Assembly: GCF_020567425.1 (NCBI RefSeq)
Contig: NZ_JAJCVJ010000001.1
Span: 1,644,231-1,708,230, forward strand
Source of the DNA: Salinirubrum litoreum
GTDB taxonomy: Archaea; Halobacteriota; Halobacteria; Halobacteriales; Haloferacaceae
Direction: 5' to 3'
Length of the DNA stretch: 64,000 nt
A program made the translations under genes and the position numbers. The stretch's first letter is position 1, and each line of letters begins with the position of its first letter. Below, piece by piece: positions 8,553 to 17,885 of this stretch. The notes under the pieces are model-generated. The model worked only from the letters and a program-made list of their open reading frames with translations, was not told the DNA's origin and did no database searches.

Positions 8553-9038
8553 TCAGATCGGGGCGCTCTCGCCGTATATCGCCAGTGCGACGACCGTGGT
8601 CCACTCGTCGGCACCGGGCCCGAGTTCACCCGGTGCGACCGACGCGACCGCCATCGACTGATCGGTGAACTCCCAGTCCCGCAGGTCCTTCCCCGCCGAC
8701 AACCCGCGTTCGACCTCGGCGCGGAGCGTCTCGGGCGCGTCGGGGCCACCGGCCTCGTAGAACAGCCCCGGTCCCGGGCCGGTCGCCCACCCGAGGACCG
8801 CGCTGGCCGGGTCGCCGGTGGGCACCGTCGCCCGTGCTTCGACGACCGTCAGTCGGTTCCCCGCCGGGCCGAGGTCCGGCGCGGTCCCGACCCGTTCGAC
8901 GGTCGCGTCGGCGGGGACCACCGACGAGACGGTCACGAGGTTGTAGTTGTGGACGTTCGCCTCGGCGAGGGCGGCGTCGTACGAAGCGATCTCGGTCGGT
9001 CCGGTCCCGACACCCGTCACGACCCGGATTCTGCTCAT
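8553..9038 (-). CDS. pdaD: Pyruvoyl-dependent arginine decarboxylase
   Basis: Converts arginine to agmatine, needed in archaea for polyamines and for agmatidine in tRNA-Ile2. The enzyme is made as a proenzyme that cleaves itself, leaving a pyruvoyl group on the larger chain. The cleavage region is visible as NLVTVSSVVPADATV, with adjacent serines at about residues 38-39; the Ser-Ser bond is the expected cut site. Later sections, including VVEARATVPTGDPASAVLGWA, fit the family. The length, 161 residues, is typical. The gene is solitary, downstream of panB on the same strand. Confidence 0.92.
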   Translation of the reverse strand: MSRIRVVTGVGTGPTEIASYDAALAEANVHNYNLVTVSSVVPADATVERVGTAPDLGPAGNRLTVVEARATVPTGDPASAVLGWATGPGPGLFYEAGGPDAPETLRAEVERGLSAGKDLRDWEFTDQSMAVASVAPGELGPGADEWTTVVALAIYGESAPI

Positions 9039-9144
9039 CGTCGGAGGGTGGCGGGGGAGACCGTAGTGGGTTTCGGTCCGGCGGCGACGAGTCTGAGACG
9101 TCGCCGGCGACTGAGAGTGAAGAAAGTCGGAGTCCGGGCGCGTC

Positions 9145-10362
9145 TCAGTAGTGGTAGACGGTCTGCGGGTCGGCGTCGGTCTGTTCGATCTTCGCCATCG
9201 CGTCGGTGAAGTCGGTCATCGCCACCTCGTCGCGCCCGTCGCGGATGGCGAACATCCCCGCCTCGGTCGTGAGGCTGGCGAGGTCCGCGCCGCTCATCCC
9301 CTCGGTCTCCTCGGCGAGGTCTGCGAAGTCGAGCGTCTCCGCGAGGTTCATCTCGCTGGTGTGGATCCGGAGGATGCGCTCGCGGCCCTCGGCGTTCGGC
9401 TTCGGCACCTCGATGAGGCGGTCGAAGCGACCGGGGCGGAGGATGGCCCCGTCGAGCATGTCGAAGCGGTTCGTCGCGGCCATGATGCGGATGTCGCCGC
9501 GGTCGTCGAAGCCGTCCATCTCCGAGAGCAGTTGCATCATCGTCCGCTGGACCTCGGCGTCGCCGGAGGTCTTCGAGTCGGTCCGCTTCGCGGCCACGGC
9601 GTCGATCTCGTCGATGAAGATGACGGCCGGTTCGCGCTCTGCGGCGAGGTCGAACAGGTCACGGACGAGTCGAGAGCCCTCGCCGATGAACTTGCGCACG
9701 AGTTCGGAGCCGGCCATCTTGATGAAGGTCGCGTCGGTCTGGTTGGCGACGGCCTTCGCCAGCATCGTCTTCCCGGTGCCCGGCGGCCCGTGGAGCAGGA
9801 CGCCGGACGGCGGTTCGACGCCCACGGTGTCGAACTTCTCGGGGTTGAGCAGTGGGTCCTCGACTGCCTCGCGGACCTCGCGGATCTGCTCGTCGATGCC
9901 GCCGATGTCGTCGTAGGTGACTTCGGGCGACTCGTCGACCTCCATCGCCTGTGCGCGGGCGTCGGTCTCGTCGTCCAGCAACTGCTGGACCGCGAAGGAG
10001 TCGTTGACCGCGACGCGGTCGCCCGCGTCGAGTTCGTTCTCCAGTCGCGGGTTGACCTCGGTGAGCACCTCCTGGTTGTTGCCGTGCTGTTTGATGACGA
10101 CGCCGTCTTCGGTGAGTTCCTCGACGGTGGCGATGTACAGCGAGGACGTCTTGAGCATCTCGTTGCGCCGCTGGAGTTGGTCGACCTCCTCGCGGAGTTC
10201 CTGGCGGCGCTCGTTCGCGTCGTCGAGTCGGTCGTCCAACTCGTCGTGTACCTGTACGATGCGTTCGTAGTGCTGTTTGATCGCTGCCAACCGCTCTGCG
10301 TCGGACATCTCCGGGTCGAGATCCAAGCGAGGACGGTCCGGAAGCGACGGACTCCGTGACAT
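9145..10362 (-). CDS. panB: Proteasome-activating nucleotidase, PanB type
   Basis: Hexameric AAA ATPase that unfolds substrates for the 20S proteasome. The N-terminus [11 protein letters not shown] is followed by a coiled coil (about residues 25-75) and an OB-like domain. The AAA domain has GPPGTGKTM (Walker A), [14 protein letters not shown] (Walker B), the pore-loop region and the second region of homology with ATNRFDMLD. The start at 10362 matches my memory of Haloferax PanB; the upstream in-frame Met is not needed. The C-terminus is ...QTVYHY: the penultimate residue is His, not the Tyr of a canonical HbYX motif. Confidence 0.94.
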   Translation of the reverse strand: MSRSPSLPDRPRLDLDPEMSDAERLAAIKQHYERIVQVHDELDDRLDDANERRQELREEVDQLQRRNEMLKTSSLYIATVEELTEDGVVIKQHGNNQEVLTEVNPRLENELDAGDRVAVNDSFAVQQLLDDETDARAQAMEVDESPEVTYDDIGGIDEQIREVREAVEDPLLNPEKFDTVGVEPPSGVLLHGPPGTGKTMLAKAVANQTDATFIKMAGSELVRKFIGEGSRLVRDLFDLAAEREPAVIFIDEIDAVAAKRTDSKTSGDAEVQRTMMQLLSEMDGFDDRGDIRIMAATNRFDMLDGAILRPGRFDRLIEVPKPNAEGRERILRIHTSEMNLAETLDFADLAEETEGMSGADLASLTTEAGMFAIRDGRDEVAMTDFTDAMAKIEQTDADPQTVYHY

Positions 10363-10490
10363 CAGATGTCCCTCGGTAAGTGGTGGGCGTAAATGTGCCT
10401 TTGGGTCGCGGGGACCCACAGGGACACCGCCCGGAGAAGTGACGTCGTTCCGTCGAGCCGAACCCCGAGTCGTCGGGGCGGACCCGGCGC

Positions 10491-12296
10491 TCAGTTCGGG
10501 TCGAGGTCCATCAGGTCGGCCATCTCGTCGAGGTAGTCGCCGTAGGTCGCCAGCGCGTCCTCGATCGGTTCGGGCGAAGTCATGTCCACGCCGGCCGTCT
10601 CTAACGTCTCCAGCGGGTACTTCCCGCCGCCGGTCTGGAGTGCCTCGCGGTAGTCGGCGGCCGCCGGTTCACCCTCGTCGAGGATACGCTGGACGATGGA
10701 CACCGCCGCGCTGATGCCCGTGCTGTACTGGTAGACGTAGTAGTTGTAGTAGAAGTGCGGGATGCGCATCCACTCCTTGGCGATCAGGTCGTCGGTCTCG
10801 GCGGGTTCGTAGTAGTCGGCCTTCAGGCCGCCGTAGATCTCGTCGAACGTCGCGGGCGTGAGTGGCTCGCCGTCCTCGGCGCGCTGGTGGATCTGGAGTT
10901 CGAAGTCCGCGAACATCGTCTGGCGGTACAGCGTCGACCGGACGCGTTCGAGGTACTCGTCCAGCACGTGCGCGCGGAACTCGGGGTCCTCGACCGTCTC
11001 CAGCAGGTGGTGGGTCAGCAGGGTCTCGTTGACCGTGCTGGCGACCTCCGCGACGAAGATGTCGTACTGGTAGTCGATCCACGGCTGTTCCTCGCTGGCC
11101 AGCAGCGAGTGCATCGAGTGGCCGAGTTCGTGTGCCAGCGTGAACATCGAGGCGATGTCGTCCTGGTAGTTCATCATGATGAACGGCTGGGTGTCGTAGG
11201 TGCCGCCGGAGTACGCCCCGGCGCGCTTGCCGCGATTCTCGTAGACGTCCACCCAGCGGTCCTCCAGGCCCTCGGCGAGTCGCGACTGGTACTCCTCGCC
11301 AAGCGGTGCGACCGCCTCGACGATGTGGTCCTTCGCCTCCTCGTAGGACACCTCTGGCCCCTCGTCGCCCGTCAACGACATGTAGAGGTCCCACATCCGG
11401 AGTTCGTCGACGTCGAGGGCCTCCCGTTTCAGTTCGGCGTGGCGGTGGAGGCGGTCGAGGTTGTCACGGACCGTCTCCAGCAGGGTGTCGTACACCTCGA
11501 CCGGGACGTTGGGGCCGTCGAGTGCCGACTCGCGGGCGGTGTCGTAGTTCCGGGCGCGAGCGAGTTTCACGTCGGACTTGATGCTGTTCTTCAGCGTCGT
11601 CCCGACCGTGTTGTGGACCGCGTCCCACTCGCCGTGGAACTGCTCGTACACCTCCTTCCGGAACTCGCGGTTCGGGTGCTTCTGGAGTTTCGTGAAGTTG
11701 CCCTGGCTGATCTCGACCGCCTCGCCGTCGGGCTTCTCGACGGTCGGGAACGTCAGGTCGGCGTTCGACAGCATGTTGTAGATGTCGCCGGGCGACCCCG
11801 TGACCTCGCTCAGGTCGGCGAGCAGTTCCTCGACCTCCGCAGAGCGGGTGTGCGGCTTCATCCGGAGCGTGTCGTCGAAGAAGTGCTCGTACTCCGCGAG
11901 CGCCGGTTCCGCCTCGACGAACGCTTCCACGTCGGACTCGTCGAGTTCCTGCAGTTCCGGTTCGACGAAGCTCCCGGCGCTGGACAGTTCCGAGGAGAGC
12001 GTCTGTGCGCGACCCGACATCGCCTGGTACTCCTGGTCGCGGGTGTCCTCGTGGCTCCGCATCCGGGCGTACGAGACCACCTGCGATGCTTCACGCGAGA
12101 CCTCCTCGTAGAGTTCGAGCAGTTCGAGCAGTGTCTCCGCGCTCTCCGTCGTGCGTCCCTCGTAGGCCGCCAGTTCTTCGACGCGTTCGCTGACGCGCTC
12201 GAAGGCCGCCTCCCAGTCTTCGTCTGTCGCGTAGATAGAGTCGAGACTCCACTTGTACTGCTGGTCGATCTCTCCGCGTTCGGGAACCGTACTCAT
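10491..12296 (-). CDS. pepF: Oligoendopeptidase F, M3B metallopeptidase
   Basis: Cytoplasmic zinc peptidase that degrades short peptides, probably downstream of the proteasome. The 601-residue length matches PepF. The HExxH site is in [15 protein letters not shown] (about residue 390), with the downstream glutamate in the segment [16 protein letters not shown] chose the ATG at 12296 ([14 protein letters not shown]); the longer in-frame extension is Arg/Ser-rich and overlaps the divergent gene's promoter. It lies beside panB, which fits a shared role in protein turnover, though a gap of about 130 bp separates them. Confidence 0.93.
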   Translation of the reverse strand: MSTVPERGEIDQQYKWSLDSIYATDEDWEAAFERVSERVEELAAYEGRTTESAETLLELLELYEEVSREASQVVSYARMRSHEDTRDQEYQAMSGRAQTLSSELSSAGSFVEPELQELDESDVEAFVEAEPALAEYEHFFDDTLRMKPHTRSAEVEELLADLSEVTGSPGDIYNMLSNADLTFPTVEKPDGEAVEISQGNFTKLQKHPNREFRKEVYEQFHGEWDAVHNTVGTTLKNSIKSDVKLARARNYDTARESALDGPNVPVEVYDTLLETVRDNLDRLHRHAELKREALDVDELRMWDLYMSLTGDEGPEVSYEEAKDHIVEAVAPLGEEYQSRLAEGLEDRWVDVYENRGKRAGAYSGGTYDTQPFIMMNYQDDIASMFTLAHELGHSMHSLLASEEQPWIDYQYDIFVAEVASTVNETLLTHHLLETVEDPEFRAHVLDEYLERVRSTLYRQTMFADFELQIHQRAEDGEPLTPATFDEIYGGLKADYYEPAETDDLIAKEWMRIPHFYYNYYVYQYSTGISAAVSIVQRILDEGEPAAADYREALQTGGGKYPLETLETAGVDMTSPEPIEDALATYGDYLDEMADLMDLDPN

Positions 12297-12444
12297 GCTA
12301 AGAGGGTAGTGTGTCGGCGTGGTAAGAGTTACTTCTTCGGCGGGGGCGTCCGGGTCCGAGACAGCGTCGCTGTCCCTGACATCCGGTGAGTTCGGCCGGG
12401 ACCGTCGGCGACGCATCTTTGCCGGGTGCCCGCGAAGCCGGTGC

Positions 12445-13791
12445 ATGGACGAGGACACGGATCACGGAGGAGCAACGACAGACGCCCTCGCGGGGGCACT
12501 CGGCCGCACGTGGACGGAGGACCGGCCGTGGTCCTTTCTGACGCGACTGACCGCGATCGGCGACCGGATGGGCGGCGGTCCGGGCGAACGCGAGGCGGCC
12601 GACCTGGTCGAGACGACGCTCGCCGAGGCGGGCGTCCGCAACCTGACCCAGCAGTCGTTCCCGATGGAACGCTGGGAGCGCGGCGAGGCGAGTCTGGCTC
12701 TGCTGGAGCCACACGCCCGGACGTTCGAGACGATCGCGCTTCCGTACTCTCCGGCCGGCGAGGTCGAGGGTGAACTGGTCGACGTGGGCTACGGGATGCC
12801 CGAGGAGGTCGACGAGGCGGACGTCGACGGGAAGATCGCGGTCGCGTCGACCAGCACCCCGCCGGGGACGCGGTTCGTCCACCGGATGGAGAAGTTCGGC
12901 CACGCGGTCGAGGCGGGCGCGTCGGCGTTCGTCTTCGTCAACCACGTCGAGGGGCAACTCCCGCCGACCGGCGCGCTGAAGTTCGGGTCGGAGGCCTCGG
13001 CCCCGGCGGTCGGCGTCAGCAAGGAGACGGGGGCGTGGCTCACCGAGTACGCCGAGCAGGGCGGCACAGTTCGACTGTCGGTCGACGCGAGCACGACGCC
13101 CGGCGAGAGTCAGAACGTCCTCGGCGACCTCGGCCCGGACACCGACGAGCACCTGCTCCTCTTGGCCCACTACGACGCCCACGACATCGCGGAGGGCGCA
13201 CTCGACAACGGCTGTGGTATCGCGGTCGTGACGGCGGCGGCGCGCGTCCTCGCCGAAGCCGACCTGCCGATCCGGGTGCGGGTCGGCGCGGTCGGCTGTG
13301 AGGAGATCGGGTTGCTCGGCTCTGAGCATCTGGCGAGTGTGACCGACCTCGACTCCGTACGGGGCGTCGTGAACGTCGACGGCGCGGGCCGGTTCCGCGA
13401 TCTGGTTGCGATGACGCACCACTCCGAGGCCACGCGTGCGGCCGTCGAGTCGGTCGCGAGCGAGACCCGCCAGCCGATCCACGTCGAACACGAGCCACAC
13501 CCCTTCAGCGACCAGTGGCCCTTCGTCCGCGCGGGCGTGCCGGCGGTGCAACTCCACAGCGACAGCGGCGAACGCGGCCGTGGCTGGGGCCACACCCACG
13601 CCGACACGCGGGACAAGGTGGACGACCGTGACGTCCGGGAACACGCGATGCTGACCGCGCTGGTGGTCCGTGAGGTCGCCGGGCGGGACCTCGGTCGGCT
13701 GGATCGGGAGTCGCTCGCCGAGGCCTTTCGTGACGCCGAGTTCGAGCGCGGGATGCAGGCGGCCGATCTGTGGCCCGATAGCTGGGACTGA
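12445..13791 (+). CDS. M28-family zinc aminopeptidase with PA domain
   Basis: A 448-residue peptidase without signal peptide. The protease-associated domain is inserted at about residues 115-205 (KFGHAVEAGASAFVFVNHVEG is typical of PA sequence). The di-zinc M28 core shows HYDAHDIAEGALDNGCG (His and bridging Asp with the catalytic Asp two residues after His), GCEEIGLLGSEH (catalytic and ligand Glu), VNVDGAG (Asp ligand) and a final His in the HTHADTRDKVD segment. The ATG at 12445 follows a short leader and is divergent from pepF. Substrates are probably peptides; membership of a specific subfamily is unknown. Confidence 0.88.
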   Translation: MDEDTDHGGATTDALAGALGRTWTEDRPWSFLTRLTAIGDRMGGGPGEREAADLVETTLAEAGVRNLTQQSFPMERWERGEASLALLEPHARTFETIALPYSPAGEVEGELVDVGYGMPEEVDEADVDGKIAVASTSTPPGTRFVHRMEKFGHAVEAGASAFVFVNHVEGQLPPTGALKFGSEASAPAVGVSKETGAWLTEYAEQGGTVRLSVDASTTPGESQNVLGDLGPDTDEHLLLLAHYDAHDIAEGALDNGCGIAVVTAAARVLAEADLPIRVRVGAVGCEEIGLLGSEHLASVTDLDSVRGVVNVDGAGRFRDLVAMTHHSEATRAAVESVASETRQPIHVEHEPHPFSDQWPFVRAGVPAVQLHSDSGERGRGWGHTHADTRDKVDDRDVREHAMLTALVVREVAGRDLGRLDRESLAEAFRDAEFERGMQAADLWPDSWD

Positions 13792-13863
13792 ACTGGGAGC
13801 AGTAGGTGAACGACTGGGGTTGTCGCCGAGACAGGCTCGTTGGTCGTGGTTGTGACTGTGATC

Positions 13864-13996
13864 GTGACCCGCAACCCGCGACAGCACCGCTACTCGATCC
13901 GGTGCAACCGGAATATTCGACCGCGACCGCCACAGCACAGTAACTGCGACCGCACCGCAGACAGCACTGCACCGCACCTCGGCCTCCCCAGCCTCG
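13864..13996 (-). repeat. Noncoding dispersed element, copy A
   Basis: Read on the minus strand this 133-bp stretch begins CGAGGCTGGGGAGG and ends GCGGGTCAC, and within it GTGCTGTCTGCGGTGCGGT is shared exactly with copy B at 24663-24816 on the plus strand. The first roughly 48 bp align with few mismatches; the interior differs in length and is a GCGGTC-rich low-complexity run. It lies between the M28 gene and a convergent membrane protein gene and encodes nothing plausible. Confidence 0.6.
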
Positions 13997-14021
13997 CACA
14001 ATGTATCCAACCGAGTCCACG

Positions 14022-14513
14022 TCACACACCGAGCGAGGCACGAATCCCGGCCCCGAGTCCGGAGTCCAGCGAGAGGACGAAGTAGTGGACCGCGGCGAAC
14101 GCCGCCAGTTCCACCAGCGTCACCACCACCGTCACCGCGTCGGCCCACTTGCTCGACGTGGCGACGCCGATGGGGAGGCCGAACTCCTTCGGCCACGGGT
14201 AGAACAGCGCGATGCCGCGCTTCGACCCCATCACGTCCAGCAGGTAGTGCGTGACGACGCCGACCCAGACGAACTCCAGGTTCCCGAAGAAGTACGGGTA
14301 CGCGAGAAAGACCGCCAGCACCGGGAGGTTGTGGAGGGTCTTCCGGTGTTTCCCGAAGGCGGTGTCCACGTCCGGGAACAGCGCCCCGAGTGTCACCGGA
14401 ACGATCATCTCGGCGATCTGGACGAACGTCTCCACGTCGCCGCTCGGCTGGAGGATGTACCCCAACCCGATACTCAACAGAATCGCGTTCAGCACGTGCC
14501 CTTTCTTGTTCAT
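14022..14513 (-). CDS. Membrane-bound metal-dependent hydrolase, YdjM/DUF457 type
   Basis: A 163-residue polytopic protein from MNKKGHVLNAILLS. It has the His/Asp pattern of the YdjM-like hydrolases: KGHVLNA at the start, LFPDVDTAFGKHRKTLHNL after the second helix, and THYLLDVMG later. About four membrane helices are evident. The reaction is unknown; members are loosely linked to lipid or phosphohydrolase functions by fold. I used the ATG at 14513 since the upstream frame is Cys/Arg-rich and unlike the family. A second, shorter member of this broad family lies at 45375-45869. Confidence 0.8.
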   Translation of the reverse strand: MNKKGHVLNAILLSIGLGYILQPSGDVETFVQIAEMIVPVTLGALFPDVDTAFGKHRKTLHNLPVLAVFLAYPYFFGNLEFVWVGVVTHYLLDVMGSKRGIALFYPWPKEFGLPIGVATSSKWADAVTVVVTLVELAAFAAVHYFVLSLDSGLGAGIRASLGV

Positions 14514-14583
14514 CGACTGGACACACCTGCACAGCGAGTACGTAAACCGGTTTCTGCCGACGACGCGACACGACAGGTACGTG

Positions 14584-15105
14584 TCACTCCAGGCGGGACT
14601 CGACGGCCGCCAGCAGATCACGCAGTCCCTGCCGGGCGATCTGTTCTTTCACCGCCAGGCGGTCGCCGTCGAACTCGTAGCGGGACACCTCGGCGAACGA
14701 CTCCCCGGTGCCCCACGCACCGGCGTAGGCGACCCCGACGAAGACGGTGCCGACCGGCTTCTCCGCGCTCCCGCCCGAGGGCCCGGCGATGCCGGTCGTG
14801 GAGAGGCCCCACGTCGTCCCCGCGCGGTCCCGGACCCCGCGTGCCATCGCGCGGGCCACCGGTTCCGAGACGGCCCCGTGTTCGTCCAGCGTCTCGCGGG
14901 CGACGCCCAGTTGTTCCAGTTTCGCGTCGTAGGAGTAGGTGACGAGCGCCCGGTCGAAGTAGTCCGACGACCCCGGCACGTCGGTCAGGAGGGAGCCGAG
15001 CAGTCCGCCGGTACAGGACTCGGCGGTCGCCACGGTCGCGTCTGCGTCCCGGAGTGGCTCGGCGATGCGTTCCTCGACCGGCGGGTCGTCCGCGTAGTCG
15101 CGCAT
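14584..15105 (-). CDS. CinA C-terminal domain protein (NMN amidohydrolase-like)
   Basis: A 173-residue single-domain protein homologous to the C-terminal half of CinA/PncC, which hydrolyses nicotinamide mononucleotide to nicotinate mononucleotide in pyridine nucleotide salvage. The diagnostic segments are TVATAESCTGGLLGSLLTDVPGSSDYF near the start and GLSTTGIAGPSGGSAEKPVGTVFVG in the middle. The ATG at 15105 (MRDYADD) gives the usual length; a longer in-frame start would add a His/Arg/Ser-rich tail not seen in the family. Whether it retains amidohydrolase activity cannot be told from sequence. Confidence 0.88.
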   Translation of the reverse strand: MRDYADDPPVEERIAEPLRDADATVATAESCTGGLLGSLLTDVPGSSDYFDRALVTYSYDAKLEQLGVARETLDEHGAVSEPVARAMARGVRDRAGTTWGLSTTGIAGPSGGSAEKPVGTVFVGVAYAGAWGTGESFAEVSRYEFDGDRLAVKEQIARQGLRDLLAAVESRLE

Positions 15106-15176
15106 GGTTCGTGACTGGTGGGCCGGCGACGTAAATCTCAGTGGGAACGTGCGTGGTGTGAGAGCGAACGTGTGTA

Positions 15177-15584
15177 TCAGTCGGCCGGTGTCGCAGTCGG
15201 AGTCCGACCCACCTCGTCGCTCGCGGTGATCGTCCCCCACGCCACGATGGCCATCGAGAGTGTGAGCGACGCCCCCCACAGGGAGGCCGTGAGGAGGAGC
15301 GGCGGCGCGACCAGTTCCATGAGAATCGTCGCGGGCAACAGCCACTGGCCGGCGACGAAGCCCCAGACTGCGACCGACCGGAGCGTCCCGGTGAGTGCCG
15401 TCCGCTCGATCGCGAACCCGGTCACGACGGCCAGTATCGAGAGCATCCCGAAGTGTGCGTGCGCGCCGACCGACACCGGCGGCAGTCCCGGACCGGCCGG
15501 CGAGATGGCGAACACCTGCACCAGCCCCCAGAGCATCTGAATCGTCAGTGCGACGTACCCCGACGCGCGAAGTGTTCGAGACAT
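15177..15584 (-). CDS. Four-helix membrane protein, unknown function
   Basis: A 135-residue integral membrane protein starting MSRTLRASGYVALTIQMLWG. Four hydrophobic helices are clear. A His-containing segment, GAHAHFGMLSILAVVTGFAIE, lies at the start of the second helix and could bind haem or metal, as in small haem-binding membrane proteins; this is an inference. The ATG at 15584 is preferred over an in-frame start at 15644. About 210 bp upstream is the duplicated operator-like sequence at 15794-15825, oriented as if to drive this gene. Confidence 0.68.
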   Translation of the reverse strand: MSRTLRASGYVALTIQMLWGLVQVFAISPAGPGLPPVSVGAHAHFGMLSILAVVTGFAIERTALTGTLRSVAVWGFVAGQWLLPATILMELVAPPLLLTASLWGASLTLSMAIVAWGTITASDEVGRTPTATPAD

Positions 15585-15886
15585 CTCAGCAGCCGTCACC
15601 TCCTGTACGCCCACCGGAGACCTGCGTCCTGCCACCAGCAGCACACGCGACGGTCTCGTCGTGGGTCCGGGTCGTTCGTCCCGCTGTACGATCTCTCTGG
15701 ACTGTCCGGGTTATGGTAGGAGACTGGCCGTTCCGAGTCGACGTCGTTCGACGCCGTTGCACAGCCAGTACCGGAGACGTTGCGCAGAGACGCCGATAAG
15801 TGTTAGCTATACGAAATTATAGTGGCCGGCGTGAGACGATCACCGACGGGGGGCGGCCGCGAGCGACTCTGCTCGGGACCGCGATC
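15585..15886. other. Intergenic region holding a duplicated promoter-like segment
   Basis: This roughly 300-bp stretch lies between the SnoaL-like gene's stop and the four-helix membrane gene. Its notable content is the 32-bp sequence at 15794-15825, with about 40 bp of adjoining sequence, that matches the region upstream of the FAD monooxygenase. No convincing coding frame is present. Confidence 0.5.
15794..15825 (-). promoter_or_regulatory. Operator/promoter-like repeat, copy 1
   Basis: A 32-bp sequence matching copy 2 (17763-17794) at 31 of 32 positions. It includes a CTATA...TATAG inverted repeat with a 6-bp centre. On the minus strand, CACTTATCG at the downstream edge may be the TATA box. 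Similarity to copy 2 continues for about 40 bp beyond it on that strand (including CGGTACTGG). Here no start codon follows at the matching distance, so it may be an orphan promoter or drive the gene at 15177-15584 through a long leader. Confidence 0.55.
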
Positions 15887-16360
15887 TCAGCCGATGGTCT
15901 CGAGTTTCCGCCACACGAGTTTCGGGAGGTGGCCGAGTATCTCCGGGAACGTCACGCCGAGTTGGGTCGCCATCTCCCGTGAGTCGTAGTACAGATAACA
16001 GGCGTCGACCGTCCCGTCGTCGACCACGAACTTGCCCATCCCTCGGATGTCTACGGACCGGCCGGTCGGCGGGAGACCGTCGAGTGGCCCCTCGTGGGTG
16101 CCCGTTATCCGGACTTCTGCCATCGCAATCTCCCCGGCGGTGACGATCTCTTCGACCGTGATCTCCATGTCCGGAAAGGCCGACCGACCCGCTTCGAGAT
16201 ACGCGGCGTAGCTCTCGCGGTCGTGGACTGCTCCACCGTCTACCCCTGGGTTGTGTGCGTCGAGCGACTCCGAGACGACGTCTCGCTTCGAGGCGTCCCC
16301 GTTCTCCCAGGCGACGAACTCACGGACGATTCGTTCGGTTCGGGTGTCAGTATCGGTCAT
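15887..16360 (-). CDS. SnoaL/NTF2-like polyketide-cyclase family protein
   Basis: A 157-residue protein with the SnoaL-type NTF2 fold signature: an N-terminal helix with RTERIVREFVAWENGD, then DAHNPGV, AYLEAGRSAFPDMEITVEEIV, and GPLDGLPPTGRSVDIRGMGKF. Family members act as cyclases, isomerases or hydroxylase partners on small organic molecules. Its ATG overlaps the stop of the FAD-dependent gene by 4 bp (ATGA), so the pair is translationally coupled and probably acts on the same compound. The substrate is unknown. Confidence 0.85.
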   Translation of the reverse strand: MTDTDTRTERIVREFVAWENGDASKRDVVSESLDAHNPGVDGGAVHDRESYAAYLEAGRSAFPDMEITVEEIVTAGEIAMAEVRITGTHEGPLDGLPPTGRSVDIRGMGKFVVDDGTVDACYLYYDSREMATQLGVTFPEILGHLPKLVWRKLETIG

Positions 16361-17727
16361 GCGTTCGTGTGGTGCGGAGACGGCAGCGAGGGTTTGAACA
16401 CTCGTCCGATCACACCGGGGTGCAGGAGCGAGGTCGGTGGTCGCTCCATCAGGATGACGCGCAAGAGGCGCTCGGCCAACACCCTGTCGGAGTGAGCTTT
16501 TCTCGTCAGTCGAGACAGGTACCAGCCCATGAGGCCGGCGCCTCGTGGCTTGGGACCAGTCGTCTGGGGGAACTGAAAGTCGGCACCGACGGCCATCAGC
16601 CACGCGGTGTCGATAACGTGTTCGGCGTCGTCGAAGAACCGGAGGGCGAGGTTGCCGAGACCGTCGTCCGCGAGCGTGTGATGGAGCACGAGGGCGTGGA
16701 GCGCGGCGACCGACATCCCCTGCCCGTAGACCGGATTGTAGCTCGCAATCGCGTCGCCGACGACGAGCAACCCGTCGGGGAATCGGTCGAGTCGTTCGTA
16801 GTACCGCCGCAGATTCGACGGGAACGGGTAGTACGCGATCTCGTCGGAGAGTATCTCGTGGCGCTCCAGGATCTCCACCAACTCGGTGATCTGGAGTGTC
16901 GACGCGAACGCACGGAACTCGTCGGCGTCTCTCGGTGGCTCGTCGCCGTGGACACCGGTGAGGACCATCTGGCGTCGGCCGCCTTCGACCGGCACCGTCC
17001 CGCCGCCACGAGTGTACGGCGGGGACGCCGGTGCCCAGAAGGCCCGCCTGTCGTCGCTGTCGCGGTCGACGGTGACGGTGCTGTACGCGAGATCGACGGT
17101 GACCTCGGCGACCTCGGGCGGTGTGTAGCCCTGTCGTTCGAGCCATCTCGGTGTCCGACTCGCGCGTCCGGTCGCATCGACGGTCAGATCGGCCGACAGC
17201 GTCGTCTCACGCTCCCCCCTGATCTGCACGCCGGTCACCGTCCGTCCGCTGTCGTCGACCCGGTAGTCCGTGACGTGGCAGCCGTCGAGTATCCGCACCC
17301 CGTCGAGAGCCGAGACGCGCCGTCGAACGACGTACTCCAGCAAGGGTCGACTGCCGGCGTACAGCGGGATCCGGGTCGGCGGGTGCGCCACGTAGCCGTC
17401 CTCGTCGTAAAAGTTGAAATCCGACGCCGCATCGATCACCAACCCACCCGTGGCGACGAACTCGTCACCGAACTCCGGGAACAGGTCGTCGAGTATCGCC
17501 CGCCCGCTCCCCTGGAGGAGGTGCGGGTGCTGCGACTGCGGTGCCCCGTCACGAACCACCGGTCCGTCGGGGAGTTCGTTGCGTTCGACGACGGTCACCC
17601 GGTCGAACGCGTCGGCGAGGATCCGCGCCGTCAGGAGGCCCGAGACGCTCGCCCCGACGACGACCGCACACTCCCCGACCCGCTCGACGGCCTCGGCACG
17701 GTACGCGGGGACACTCTCTAAGCTCAT
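16357..17727 (-). CDS. FAD-dependent monooxygenase/oxidoreductase
   Basis: A 456-residue flavoprotein of the p-hydroxybenzoate hydroxylase-like superfamily. The N-terminal dinucleotide-binding motif is AVVVGASVSGLLTARILADAF ending VTVVER, a GxSxxG variant of GxGxxG. The second FAD motif is GLLVVGDAIASYNPVYGQGM. DLTVDATGRASRTPRW corresponds to the DG-type motif. It is followed, with a 4-bp overlap, by a SnoaL-like cyclase gene, an arrangement reminiscent of small oxidation-cyclisation pathways. The operator-like repeat at 17763-17794 lies 36 bp upstream. The substrate (aromatic, polyketide, isoprenoid) is not deducible. Confidence 0.85.
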   Translation of the reverse strand: MSLESVPAYRAEAVERVGECAVVVGASVSGLLTARILADAFDRVTVVERNELPDGPVVRDGAPQSQHPHLLQGSGRAILDDLFPEFGDEFVATGGLVIDAASDFNFYDEDGYVAHPPTRIPLYAGSRPLLEYVVRRRVSALDGVRILDGCHVTDYRVDDSGRTVTGVQIRGERETTLSADLTVDATGRASRTPRWLERQGYTPPEVAEVTVDLAYSTVTVDRDSDDRRAFWAPASPPYTRGGGTVPVEGGRRQMVLTGVHGDEPPRDADEFRAFASTLQITELVEILERHEILSDEIAYYPFPSNLRRYYERLDRFPDGLLVVGDAIASYNPVYGQGMSVAALHALVLHHTLADDGLGNLALRFFDDAEHVIDTAWLMAVGADFQFPQTTGPKPRGAGLMGWYLSRLTRKAHSDRVLAERLLRVILMERPPTSLLHPGVIGRVFKPSLPSPHHTNA

Positions 17728-17762
17728 TGTTCACCCAGTACCGAGAACACGTGTGGAGACGG

Positions 17763-17794
17763 CGATAAGTGTTAGCTATACGAGATTATAGTGG
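17763..17794 (-). promoter_or_regulatory. Operator/promoter-like repeat, copy 2, upstream of FAD monooxygenase
   Basis: On the minus strand this reads CCACTATAATCTCG then TATAGCTAACACTTATCG, with a CTATA/TATAG inverted repeat followed by a CTTATC box about 38 bp upstream of the ATG at 17727. The position fits a TATA element with an overlapping operator for the FAD/SnoaL operon. Copy 1 at 15794-15825 differs at one position. Confidence 0.6.
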
Positions 17795-17885
17795 TCGAAC
17801 TGAGAGACCGGGCGACTGCGGTGTGAGAGTGACCCCACGGCTTCGACACGAACCAGCCCCGAACGGGGCACGAGGCCCCCGTCTC

